Of a stretch of 64,000 nt of DNA, positions 1-7,473 are shown piece by piece. The DNA lies in assembly GCF_003121625.1 (NCBI RefSeq), contig NZ_QDDJ01000015.1:83972-147971 (forward strand). The letters run 5' to 3'. This stretch comes from Ornithinimicrobium cavernae. GTDB taxonomy: Bacteria; Actinomycetota; Actinomycetes; Actinomycetales; Dermatophilaceae. Numbering within the stretch: position 1 is the first letter of the stretch; the number at the start of each line of letters is the position of its first letter. Both the position numbers and the translations under genes were made by a program. The notes beneath the pieces were generated by a model, which saw nothing but the letters and a program-made list of their open reading frames with translations, made no database searches and had not been told where the DNA came from.

Positions 1-1
1 C

Positions 2-1993
2 GGGTCGGTCGTGGAGCAGGCCGCGCAGATGAAGCTGCACAACTGGGACCCCGCCCGGGCCGAGGACTTCACGTGGACCACCTCCTGGAGCTTTGACGGG
101 CTGGGCCGGATCGCCTCGATGACCTACCCCGACGGCGAGCGGCTGACCTACGACTACGACTCCGGCGGACTGGTCCGCGAGGTCGTCGGTGAGGAGGACG
201 GCTACGAGGACATCATCACCGGCTACGACGAGTTCGGTGACCCGATCTGGGAGCGGGTGCCCCGCACGTGGGAGTACGACTACGTTCTCAACCGCACCTA
301 TGACGAGTTCCTGGCCCGCCGGTCCACCACCTACGGCAACGAGGTGAGCACGGAGTGGTCCTACCAGGCGACGACCAGGTGGCTGGACCGCCAGCAGACG
401 ATCTCGCCCCACCGCAACGTGACGGACCCGGCCTACCAGGAGATCCAGGACCTGAACTATGCCTATGACGTGGTCGGCAACGTCCAGGAGTACCGCAACG
501 ACCTGCCCGAGCCGCTGTCCAGCCAGTTCGGTGGCGCGACCGTGCAGACCTACGAGCTGGACGGCTACGACCGGTTGGTCGGGGCCCACGGCGAGTGGCG
601 CCAGGACACCAAGAGCACCCGCGTCTACGACCTGGAGCTGGAGTACGACGAGCACCGCAACGTCATCGGCAAGACGCAACGGGATGTGATCAACAACGGC
701 AAGAAGGACCTGGTGCAGAAGGACACGACCTACTCCTTCGACCGGGACTACTCCGACGCGGCGCCGGGACTGGCGACCAGTGCCGGTCCGACGACCTATC
801 ACTACGACGCCAACGGCAACCTGCTGGGCACCAAGGACAGCAGGGGCAAGTGGATCCGGGAGCTGACCTGGGACGCCACCGACCGGCTGACGGTGGTGAA
901 CGATGCCTCCAACGAGACCACCTTCAGGTATGACGACACCGGCCAACGGATGATCGAGCGCGGCCCGAGCGGCGAGACCGCCTTCGTCAACCCGTGGGTC
1001 ACCGTCCGCAACGGCACCGAGATCTACAAGCACATCTGGATCGACGAGGAGCGGATCGCCACGCAGCGCGACGACGGCGGCGCGGAGGAGCTGAAGCGCT
1101 ACTTCCTGCACCAGGACCTGCAGGGCAGCACCAACATCGTCTCCGACTACCGCGGCGACACGTTCCAGCACCAGGAGTACTTCCCCGGCGGCGAGGTGTG
1201 GATCGCGGAGAACAGCACCGTGTTCCGCACGCCGTACCAGTTCGGCGGTCACTACGACGACGAGCAGCGCGACCTGCTGGGGGTGGGCGAGCGGTGGTAC
1301 GACAGCCGCGACGAGCTCATGTACTCCCCCGACTCGCTGCTGGTGGAGGACCCGCTTGCAGTGATCGAGCAGCCGGAGCTGCGGGCTGCCTACTCCTTCG
1401 CGGGCGCCAACCCGATCAGCAATGTCGACCCCTCCGGGCAGATGTTCATCACCACCCAGGCACAGGCGGAGATGGTGAAGGCCGCCGACAAGGCTGTCCG
1501 GGCAAAGCTCAAGGACAACCCGGACGTGGCGGCCTCGATCGCCGCCAGCCTGGACTCCAAGCTGCCCCGCAGCTTTGTGAAGCTGGCCCTGGACACGAAG
1601 CGGGCGGAGTCGTTGCAGGCGTTTGCGGACAAGTTCGAGCCCAACGCGTTCATCGACATCGACCTGAGCGCCGGGACCGTCAAGATCGGCGCGCCCTACG
1701 GCAAGCGGCTCACGCTCGGCGGCTCCGACACACCCACCGACGCCACGTCAACCAGCCCGCCCGCGCGACCGGCCTCACCGGCGCCGGGCGGTCCCAGCAC
1801 CGTGTCGTCCACGACACCGTCGACAACCAGTTCCACCTCTCCCCAGGCGCCCCAGCGCCCGGGTGGCGGGACGGGGAACTCGCCCGGCGGGGCGGACAGC
1901 TCGACGCCAGCGCCGACGAAGCCGAAGCCGTTGCCGAAGCCAGCGGCGAAGACGTCCGTCAGCGACCAGAGCTCGACGAGGTCCGGGGAGTAG
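2..1993 (+). CDS. RHS/YD-repeat protein, C-terminal part (5' end outside window)
   Basis: The reading frame is open to the left edge, so this is the 3' part of a larger gene (663 codons visible). Numerous YD-type repeats (Y/W-D-x-x-G-R pattern) are followed by an RHS core block, recognisable from FLHQDLQGSTNIVSD, YQFGGHYDDE and the terminal NPISNVDPSG. RHS proteins form a shell that encloses a polymorphic C-terminal domain, often a toxin delivered to competitors. Here the roughly 190 residues after the core begin with a short alanine/lysine-rich helical stretch and end in a long Ser/Thr/Pro tail. I recognise no toxin fold or catalytic motif in it. No immunity gene of obvious type follows. The family call is firm; the role is inferred. 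Confidence 0.85.
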   Translation, partial: GSVVEQAAQMKLHNWDPARAEDFTWTTSWSFDGLGRIASMTYPDGERLTYDYDSGGLVREVVGEEDGYEDIITGYDEFGDPIWERVPRTWEYDYVLNRTYDEFLARRSTTYGNEVSTEWSYQATTRWLDRQQTISPHRNVTDPAYQEIQDLNYAYDVVGNVQEYRNDLPEPLSSQFGGATVQTYELDGYDRLVGAHGEWRQDTKSTRVYDLELEYDEHRNVIGKTQRDVINNGKKDLVQKDTTYSFDRDYSDAAPGLATSAGPTTYHYDANGNLLGTKDSRGKWIRELTWDATDRLTVVNDASNETTFRYDDTGQRMIERGPSGETAFVNPWVTVRNGTEIYKHIWIDEERIATQRDDGGAEELKRYFLHQDLQGSTNIVSDYRGDTFQHQEYFPGGEVWIAENSTVFRTPYQFGGHYDDEQRDLLGVGERWYDSRDELMYSPDSLLVEDPLAVIEQPELRAAYSFAGANPISNVDPSGQMFITTQAQAEMVKAADKAVRAKLKDNPDVAASIAASLDSKLPRSFVKLALDTKRAESLQAFADKFEPNAFIDIDLSAGTVKIGAPYGKRLTLGGSDTPTDATSTSPPARPASPAPGGPSTVSSTTPSTTSSTSPQAPQRPGGGTGNSPGGADSSTPAPTKPKPLPKPAAKTSVSDQSSTRSGE

Positions 1994-2003
1994 GTCGCCC
2001 CAA

Positions 2004-2028
2004 GGCGGGCCCACTGCCGGGGCCCGCC
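2004..2028. terminator. Bidirectional hairpin terminator between convergent genes
   Basis: A perfect 9-bp inverted repeat (GGCGGGCCC / GGGCCCGCC) with a 7-nt loop lies between the RHS stop and the convergent metallo-hydrolase stop. There is no U-tract, as is usual in high-GC actinobacteria. Confidence 0.6.
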
Positions 2029-2045
2029 GTCGGGGCTCTGTCAGC

Positions 2046-2861
2046 TCAGGTCAGGTGGTCGTAGTCGCCGCGCACCCAGGCGGTGTGCCGGTTGGCCGAG
2101 TAGCGCACGACCGCCTTGGCGTCCTCCCGGACAGCGGCACCGAAGTTGTTGTAGAGCCGGTCGAAGTGCAGCTGCTCGACGTGGGCGGCCAGGCGCTGGA
2201 CGACGTTGCCGGACAGCGGGAGCCGGTTGGGATAGCTGCGCATGAAGCTGACCGTCTTGCGGTCCGGGTTGGTGAAGATCGCGTCGCCGGCGAGCAGGAC
2301 GCCGCGGCCGGAGTTGCCGGTCGCCCACTCCACGACCGCCTGGCCACGGAAGTGCCCACCGATCCGGTGCAGCGTCAGCCCGGGGGCAACCTCCCGCTCG
2401 TCCTCGTAGAACTCGACGCGGTCGTCCCGGCGGACCCACTCCCGGTCGGCCTCGGTGACCAGGACCGGGGCGTCGAGCGCGGCGGCCCACTCGGTCTGCA
2501 CGCCGTACATGTGCGGGTGGCTCGCGGCGACCGCCAGGGTCGGGCCCAGTCCGCGCACGAACTCGAGGGCCTCGTCGTCGACATAACCGACGCAGTCGAA
2601 CAGGAGCGTCCCCTCCGGCGTGCGCACCACCATGGTCTGCTGGCCGATGCCCATCCCGGGATCGGCCCGGATCCCCCACAGCTCGGGCTCGACCTCGGTG
2701 ACCACCAGCCGGGTGCCGTCGGCCTTCAGCTTCTCCAGCGTCGTCCACCGCGAACCGCCCTCAGGGACCCACTGGCGCTCGTCGGCGCAGATCTCACAGA
2801 GCGCCGGTGGGCTCTCCTGGTCGGCGGTCTCGACGGCGCAGTTCTCGCAGATCCAGATCAT
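2046..2861 (-). CDS. MBL-fold metallo-hydrolase with N-terminal zinc ribbon
   Basis: 271 aa from the ATG at 2861; a longer GTG frame to 2897 only adds a basic, non-conserved stretch. The N-terminus carries two CxxC pairs (Cys5/Cys8 and Cys22/Cys25), a likely zinc ribbon. The metallo-beta-lactamase part has SHPHMYG at about 114-120 in place of HxHxDH, a GGH at 168-170 and a GD pair at 192-193 for metal binding. The first site is therefore non-canonical. Proteins of this kind are predicted hydrolases of unknown substrate in the cytoplasm. It is convergent with the RHS gene and lies downstream of the antitoxin-NTF2 gene on the same strand with about 60 bp between them. Confidence 0.75.
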   Translation of the reverse strand: MIWICENCAVETADQESPPALCEICADERQWVPEGGSRWTTLEKLKADGTRLVVTEVEPELWGIRADPGMGIGQQTMVVRTPEGTLLFDCVGYVDDEALEFVRGLGPTLAVAASHPHMYGVQTEWAAALDAPVLVTEADREWVRRDDRVEFYEDEREVAPGLTLHRIGGHFRGQAVVEWATGNSGRGVLLAGDAIFTNPDRKTVSFMRSYPNRLPLSGNVVQRLAAHVEQLHFDRLYNNFGAAVREDAKAVVRYSANRHTAWVRGDYDHLT

Positions 2862-2921
2862 GGTCCAGTCTGTGCCTGCACCGCGTCGCGGCGCCACCTC
2901 TTTGACCCAGCAGTATGCCGC

Positions 2922-3659
2922 TCAGTGGGCTCCGCGGATCGTCATCCGGTGGATCGTGTCCCCGACGGTGTCGAAGGTGAACTCGGACAGCCCGTTGGCA
3001 TGGGTGCTGCGCCAGTCCGCGAGCACGACGACCTGGCTCTCCCGGACGTCGACCCGCTGGACCTCCATGGTGCCCTGGGCACCGATGAACTCCTTGTCGC
3101 TCCACTCCTTGATCGCCTGGCGGCCGACGAACTCCCGGCCCCAGTCGTCTACCACCCCGGCCTCACCGAAGCTGTCGAGGAAGCCCTGCTCGTCGTGGGC
3201 GTTGACCGCTGCGACGAACTCACGCACCGGGCTGGGGAGTGCTGCGGCGCCGGTCGTGGCTCCGGTGCCGGGCAGCTCGTCGGCCACCGGCGGTGGCGTG
3301 GCGCCACCGGGAGGCGGTGGCGGCGGGGTCGCGCTGGCTGCCGTGCCTGATCCCGGCGGCGGGGGCGGCGGCGCGGTGGCTGCCGTGCCTGCTCCCGGAG
3401 GAGGCGGGGCGTGCACGGGACCGGGAGCCTCGGAGGTGCCGGCCTGTCCGCGCTCGGCGGCCAGCTTGTCGGCCGCACTGCGGGCGGCACCCTTGGCCTT
3501 GGTGATCTTGTCGCTGTACTTGCCGTGCGTGCGCTGGTCGATCATCGAGCCACCCTTGTCGAGAGCCCGGTCGATCTTGTCTCCGTGCTTCTCGGCCAGG
3601 TGGCCGGCCTGCTCCTTGGCCGCGTGGGCGGCCTTCTTCACGTTGTCCAGCAAACCCAT
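2922..3659 (-). CDS. Rv0909-like antitoxin domain fused to an NTF2/SnoaL-like domain
   Basis: 245 aa with a good ribosome site (AGGAGG) just before the ATG. Residues 1-60 match the MT0933/Rv0909 antitoxin family: MGLLDNVKKAAH start, then HGDKIDRALDKGG and HGKYSDKI. That family normally ends there, at about 60-90 aa. Here a Pro/Gly-rich linker (about 75-135) leads to an alpha+beta domain of about 105 residues resembling SnoaL/NTF2-like proteins (VREFVAAVNAHDEQGFLDSF start, ending in a beta-rich segment). No toxin gene is adjacent. The fusion could be a structural or stress protein rather than an antitoxin. Function unknown; domain calls moderately sure. Confidence 0.65.
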   Translation of the reverse strand: MGLLDNVKKAAHAAKEQAGHLAEKHGDKIDRALDKGGSMIDQRTHGKYSDKITKAKGAARSAADKLAAERGQAGTSEAPGPVHAPPPPGAGTAATAPPPPPPGSGTAASATPPPPPPGGATPPPVADELPGTGATTGAAALPSPVREFVAAVNAHDEQGFLDSFGEAGVVDDWGREFVGRQAIKEWSDKEFIGAQGTMEVQRVDVRESQVVVLADWRSTHANGLSEFTFDTVGDTIHRMTIRGAH

Positions 3660-3811
3660 GGTTCCTCCTGAGGTCAGGCGGTGATGACACCAGTCTTCAA
3701 CGGGTCGGGGCTGCGCGCAGTTCCAGGTGAGGGGTGACCGGTGCCCTGCCCTCGCGTCGGTCTCTCGTACGGCCGGGGCGGTCGGGGTGTCACCGCCTGC
3801 ACCGCCGTCCC

Positions 3812-3823
3812 TAGGATCTCGGG
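3812..3823 (+). promoter_or_regulatory. -10 element of leaderless nucleosidase promoter
   Basis: TAGGAT at 3812-3817 is followed after 6 nt by the GTG start at 3824, so transcription should begin at or within a base of the start codon. There is no Shine-Dalgarno sequence. Confidence 0.5.
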
Positions 3824-4378
3824 GTGACCCGTTATCTCGTTGTCAGTGCGACGCGCGCCGAGGCCGCGCACGTCCCCGTGGGCCTGCCCGTCGTCGTCAC
3901 CGGCATCGGGAAGACCGCGGCGGCCACCGCGGTGACCCGGGCCCTGCTGGAGACGGACAGGTCCGGGCTCGTGGTGCTCAACATCGGCACGGCCGGTGCC
4001 CTGCGACCGGGGCGGGAGGGCCTGTTCCTCCCCGGGAGGGTGGTGAACCACGACATCAGTGCCGCGGCCCTGCGCGCTCTCGGCTACGACCCGCGCGATG
4101 AGCTGGTCCTTGACGGCGGCGATGACACGGTCCTGGCCTCCGGCGACACGTTTGTGACGGACCCGGTGGTGCGCGACCAGCTGGCCGCCCGGGCGGACCT
4201 GGTCGACATGGAGGGTTATGCCGTCGCCTTCGCCTGCGAGGCCCTGGGCGTCCCGGCGCGGCTGGTCAAGCACGTCTCGGACAGCGCGGACGCCGGCGCC
4301 ATGGCCTGGCCGGAGCTGGTCGACGCCAGCGCCCAGGTCCTCGGGGCGTGGCTCGCGGACCTCACCGGTGACCGTTAA
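3824..4378 (+). CDS. MTA/SAH-nucleosidase-like phosphorylase family protein
   Basis: 184 aa from a leaderless GTG. The nucleosidase signatures are in order: VTGIGK near 27-32, NIGTAGAL in the middle, VDMEGYA (the Glu that contacts ribose) and VSDSAD (the catalytic Asp) near the C-terminus. MTA/SAH nucleosidases split methylthioadenosine or S-adenosylhomocysteine into adenine and the thioribose. At 184 aa this is about 40 residues shorter than E. coli Pfs and lacks much of the middle of the fold, so the exact nucleoside is uncertain; actinobacterial annotations often leave it as 'nucleosidase'. Its stop overlaps the convergent hydrolase stop by 4 bp. Confidence 0.75.
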   Translation: MTRYLVVSATRAEAAHVPVGLPVVVTGIGKTAAATAVTRALLETDRSGLVVLNIGTAGALRPGREGLFLPGRVVNHDISAAALRALGYDPRDELVLDGGDDTVLASGDTFVTDPVVRDQLAARADLVDMEGYAVAFACEALGVPARLVKHVSDSADAGAMAWPELVDASAQVLGAWLADLTGDR

Positions 4379-5031
4379 CCGGCGTCGTCCAGGAACCCCT
4401 TCAGCAGGTCCACCAGCGCGCGCGGCTGCTCGACGTTGACCTGGTGTCCCGCCCCGGGCACCTCGCGCAGCTCCGCACCGGCGATGCCCGCGGCCAGGGC
4501 GCGGGCTGCGGGCTGGTTGGGCCGGTCCTTGGCGCCGACGAGCACGAGGGTCGGTGCCGCGATCCTCGGCAGGGCGTCGGTCAGGTCCACCGCACGCACC
4601 ACGTCCAGGGTCCGCAGCAGTCGTTCCTTGGACACGCTGGAGTCGGCCAGGCGCGAGGCGGGCATCATCTTGAGCATCCCGAGCTGCAGCCTCATCAGGG
4701 CCTTCGGCGGCGCCACCATCCCGGCGATCAGCACCAGCCTCCGCACCCGCTCGGGGAAGTCCGCCGCCAGCTGGGTGGCCACGACGGCTCCGTAGGAGAA
4801 CCCGCAGAGATCGACCTGCTGCATCCCCTCCAGCATCACGTCCGTGTCGAGCCTGGCGGCAGCGTCCGCGACCGACACGGGCTTCTTCTCGGTCGGCTTG
4901 AGCCCGGGCACCCACGGCGTGAGCAGGCGCCGCGACGCATACAGCGGCACGACGACGTCCTCCCACGCCATCGGGGCCTGGCCGAGCCCGTGCAGCAGCA
5001 CGAGCGGGGTCTGGTCCTCGGAGTCGGTCAC
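4375..5031 (-). CDS. Alpha/beta hydrolase
   Basis: 218 aa from a GTG at 5031. It shows the alpha/beta hydrolase pattern: HGLGQ oxyanion loop near 14-18, GFSYG nucleophile elbow (Ser79), an Asp in VGAKDRPN and the His in GAGHQV near the C-terminus. It is cytoplasmic, with no signal peptide. It resembles esterase/lipase or menaquinone-hydrolase-like members; the substrate cannot be read from sequence. It is divergent from the ArsR gene and shares the 100-bp spacer holding that promoter. Confidence 0.8.
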   Translation of the reverse strand: MTDSEDQTPLVLLHGLGQAPMAWEDVVVPLYASRRLLTPWVPGLKPTEKKPVSVADAAARLDTDVMLEGMQQVDLCGFSYGAVVATQLAADFPERVRRLVLIAGMVAPPKALMRLQLGMLKMMPASRLADSSVSKERLLRTLDVVRAVDLTDALPRIAAPTLVLVGAKDRPNQPAARALAAGIAGAELREVPGAGHQVNVEQPRALVDLLKGFLDDAG

Positions 5032-5093
5032 GCCACGACACTATGCCGTCCGCCGCCAGCAGTTGAGGTCCCTCCCGTCCCACGGTGCACCCC

Positions 5094-5130
5094 TTGACAG
5101 AGCCAACGCGTAAGCAGTAACTTACGCATT
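5094..5130 (+). promoter_or_regulatory. ArsR-family promoter with palindromic operator
   Basis: A consensus TTGACA (-35) at 5094-5099 is followed after 18 nt by TAACTT (-10) at 5118-5123, with the GTG start at 5131. The transcript is probably leaderless. A perfect inverted repeat, GCGTAAG and CTTACGC with 6 nt between (5108-5127), covers the -10 element. This is the expected position for autorepression by the downstream ArsR protein. Confidence 0.7.
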
Positions 5131-5469
5131 GTGCCTGATGTTGACGCCTGGACCGCGCTGGGTGATCCCACGCGCCGCGGGATCCTGGCACGCATCACCC
5201 AGGAGCCGAGCTCGGTGACCGCACTGGCGGAGCAGTTTCCCGTCAGTCGGCCCGCGGTCTCGCAGCACCTCCAGGTGCTCCTCGAGGCCGGTCTCGTGGA
5301 GGTGCGCCCACAGGGTCGCCACCGCATCTACTCGGCCCGCCCGGACGGCCTGGACGCGCTGCGTCGCGAGCTGGACGCGTTCTGGACCCAGGCGTTGGCG
5401 AACTTCCGGCACCTGACCGAGACCGCGGTGGACACCGCGGCCCCTCCCCCGAGGAAGGAACGATCATGA
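5131..5469 (+). CDS. ArsR-family winged-helix transcriptional regulator
   Basis: 112 aa. The N-terminal 90 residues form the ArsR winged helix (ALGDPTRRGILARI, then the recognition helix VSRPAVSQHLQVL and wing GRHRIYSA). No metal-binding ELCVCDL motif is present, so it is not an arsenic or metal sensor of the classic type. This subgroup usually pairs with an SRPBCC/AHSA1 protein, as here: its stop overlaps the start of the next gene (ATGA). It probably represses its own operon through the palindrome in its promoter. Confidence 0.88.
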   Translation: MPDVDAWTALGDPTRRGILARITQEPSSVTALAEQFPVSRPAVSQHLQVLLEAGLVEVRPQGRHRIYSARPDGLDALRRELDAFWTQALANFRHLTETAVDTAAPPPRKERS

Positions 5470-5945
5470 GCACCCAAGACACCGAGCCGACCACCAGCAC
5501 GTCCGTGCAGGCGGAGGTCACCGTCGATGTGTCCCAGGAGCAGGCCTTCACGCTGTTCACGGAGCAGTTCGACAGGGTCAAACCGCGCCAGTACAACCTG
5601 CTCGAGGTCGACATCGCCGAGACCGTGCTCGAGCCACGGGTCGGCGGCGACGTCTTCGACCGTGGCGTCGACGGCACGGTCTGTCGCTGGGGGCGGGTCC
5701 TGGCGTTCGACCCGTTCGACAGCTTCGTCATCAGCTGGGACCTCAACCCCCGGTGGCAGGTCGAGACCGACCTGAGCAGGACCAGTGAGGTGGAGATCAG
5801 CTTCGTGCCGGTCTCACCGACCCGCACCAGGGTCGTGGTCGACCATCGCCACCTGGAGCGTCACGGTGAGGGCTGGGAGGCCTACAGCCGTGGCGTCGCC
5901 GACGGCTGGCCCGTGTTCCTCGCGAACTTCGTCGGCCTCACCTGA
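5466..5945 (+). CDS. SRPBCC/AHSA1-domain protein
   Basis: 159 aa, translationally coupled to the ArsR gene. It has the SRPBCC (START-like) helix-grip fold: VTVDVSQEQAFTLFTEQFDR at the N-terminus, a central beta-sheet with GGDVFDRGVDG and WGRVLAFDPF, and the long C-terminal helix ending in FLANFVGLT. Such proteins bind hydrophobic ligands or act as activators; an ArsR/SRPBCC pair typically responds to small molecules. Ligand unknown. Confidence 0.85.
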   Translation: MSTQDTEPTTSTSVQAEVTVDVSQEQAFTLFTEQFDRVKPRQYNLLEVDIAETVLEPRVGGDVFDRGVDGTVCRWGRVLAFDPFDSFVISWDLNPRWQVETDLSRTSEVEISFVPVSPTRTRVVVDHRHLERHGEGWEAYSRGVADGWPVFLANFVGLT

Positions 5946-6082
5946 GGCTGCACGCGTCGGTCCCGCCGACCAGTGAGCCGGCAGGACCGGCGTGCCGCCG
6001 GCGATGAGTTGTCGGGCGTCCGACGGTCATCTCTGGTGTGCGGGCAGACCTCAGCCCCGCCTCCCGAGAAAGGACCCGACTC

Positions 6083-6676
6083 GTGCAGGAACTCATGGTG
6101 GACTTCATCATCTCGCTGGACGGCTACGCCTCCGCGGACGGATGGCCCGGGTGGTGGGGGCTGGAGAGCCCCGAGTACCTGGCGTGGCTCGAGGAGCAAC
6201 CCGACCTCACCTACCCGACGCTGATGGGCGCCACGACCTACCGGCTCATGTCGTCGTTCGCCGCCGGCGCGACCGGCACGGAGCAGGAGGCGGAGGCGTT
6301 GCGAAGCCTCACGGACGCCCCGAAGGTGGTCTTCTCCTCCACCCTGCAGGAGCCGCTGGAGTGGGCCAACAGCCGGCTCGTGACGGGTGACGCCGTCGAG
6401 GAGGTGCGTCGGATGAAGGCGGAGGGCGACCAGCCGCTGCACACCCTCGGCAGCGTCAGCCTCTGCCGCTCGCTGCTCAGCGCGGGCCTGGTCGACCGGT
6501 ACCGGCTCGTCGTCTTCCCGGTCATCACCGGCGCGACGGGCTCGGAACGCATCTTCGACGGCTACCCGGACGTGGCCCTCGACCTCGTCGAGAGCCGCAC
6601 CTTCGAGGGTGGCCTGCAGCTCCTCGACTACGTGCCCCGCGTCCTGGACGGCCCGCCCGGGAGCGGTGCAGCCTGA
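6083..6676 (+). CDS. Dihydrofolate reductase family protein (RibD C-terminal type)
   Basis: 197 aa. The start is chosen at GTG 6083 because AGAAAGGA lies 8 nt upstream; an upstream GTG at 6038 and an internal ATG at 6095 are possible but less well placed. It begins MVDFIISLDGYAS-like, has the TLMGATTYR motif, the VVFSSTLQ strand and the LHTLGSVSLCRSLLSAGLVD block typical of the RibD C-terminal/DHFR-like superfamily. These NADPH-binding reductases are usually of unknown substrate and seldom the true folate enzyme. It follows the SRPBCC gene by 137 bp and may be separately transcribed. Confidence 0.82.
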   Translation: MQELMVDFIISLDGYASADGWPGWWGLESPEYLAWLEEQPDLTYPTLMGATTYRLMSSFAAGATGTEQEAEALRSLTDAPKVVFSSTLQEPLEWANSRLVTGDAVEEVRRMKAEGDQPLHTLGSVSLCRSLLSAGLVDRYRLVVFPVITGATGSERIFDGYPDVALDLVESRTFEGGLQLLDYVPRVLDGPPGSGAA

Positions 6677-6718
6677 CCGGCCGCTCAGGCCGGAGCAGGG
6701 TTCCGGCGCCACACACAC

Positions 6719-6755
6719 GTCGAGGCGGTGGCGCACCGGGCGCCACCGCCTCGAC
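6719..6755. terminator. Strong bidirectional terminator hairpin
   Basis: A perfect 15-bp inverted repeat (6719-6733 with 6741-6755, loop of 7 nt) sits between the convergent DHFR-like and flavin reductase genes. Confidence 0.75.
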
Positions 6756-6787
6756 CGGTGGGGGAAGGACTGACCGAAGTCAGTGGA

Positions 6788-7333
6788 TCAGGCAGCGACC
6801 TTCTCGCGCACGGCGGCGACGAGCTGGTCGTAGAGGCCGCGGACGGCATCCTCCGGGGCGGCGTCAAGGACGTCGCCCTCGGGGCTGAGGTCCTCACCGA
6901 ACTTCAGGCCGGGGCCGTCCAGGCGGACCGTCTGCACGCGATCCAGCACCTCGCCGAACTGCTTGACGGAGTTGGCGGCAGCGCCCCAGCCGTAGCCGAT
7001 CACGCCGACCGGCAGGCCGTTCCACTCGGCGTGGAGGGAGTCGATCGCGTTCTTCACGACGGCCGGGTAGCCGGCGTTGTACTCGGGCAGCGTGATGATG
7101 AGGGCGTCGTAGCCGCGCACCTGCTCCGACCACGCGATGGTGCTGGGCAGGGTGTAGTTGCCGGTGGCCGGCAGCTCCGGCTCGGCCAGGAAGGGCAGCT
7201 CCACCGCAGCCAGGTCGATGACGTCGACCTCGGTGCCGTAGGGGGCCAGCTCGCTGACCCACTGGGCCACCTTGGGGCCGATGCGGTTCGGGCGGGAGGA
7301 GCTGACGACGATGCCGATCTTGAGAGAAGTCAT
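6788..7333 (-). CDS. NADPH-dependent FMN reductase
   Basis: 181 aa from the ATG at 7333; a TTG two codons upstream is less likely. It is a flavodoxin-like fold with the phosphate loop SSSRPNRIG near the start and the signature PEYNAGYPAVVKNAID in the middle, followed by GVIGYGWGAAANSV. Members reduce FMN or quinones with NADPH, serving flavin supply or detoxification. The upstream sequence TATTGA lies 7 nt before the ATG, suggesting a leaderless transcript. Monocistronic by context. Confidence 0.88.
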   Translation of the reverse strand: MTSLKIGIVVSSSRPNRIGPKVAQWVSELAPYGTEVDVIDLAAVELPFLAEPELPATGNYTLPSTIAWSEQVRGYDALIITLPEYNAGYPAVVKNAIDSLHAEWNGLPVGVIGYGWGAAANSVKQFGEVLDRVQTVRLDGPGLKFGEDLSPEGDVLDAAPEDAVRGLYDQLVAAVREKVAA

Positions 7334-7473
7334 GCCCAATTCAATAGGTGACCCTTCAACAATGTTCCCCGATCGGGCCCAGTGTGCGAGGCGTCACAGT
7401 GCGGTATGCCGAGGGGCCGGGTCAGACCTCCCGACCACCGGCCGCACGGGCTCGGGCAGGCGGCAGTGCGGCG

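Noticed and set aside
3290..3420. GGC-rich triplet repeats as a tandem repeat element
   Set aside because: They encode the Pro/Gly linker of the antitoxin-NTF2 protein and show no regular period at DNA level.
3674..5191. 505-aa minus-strand open frame
   Set aside because: Overlaps nucleosidase, hydrolase and ArsR genes in a frame with no recognisable domain.
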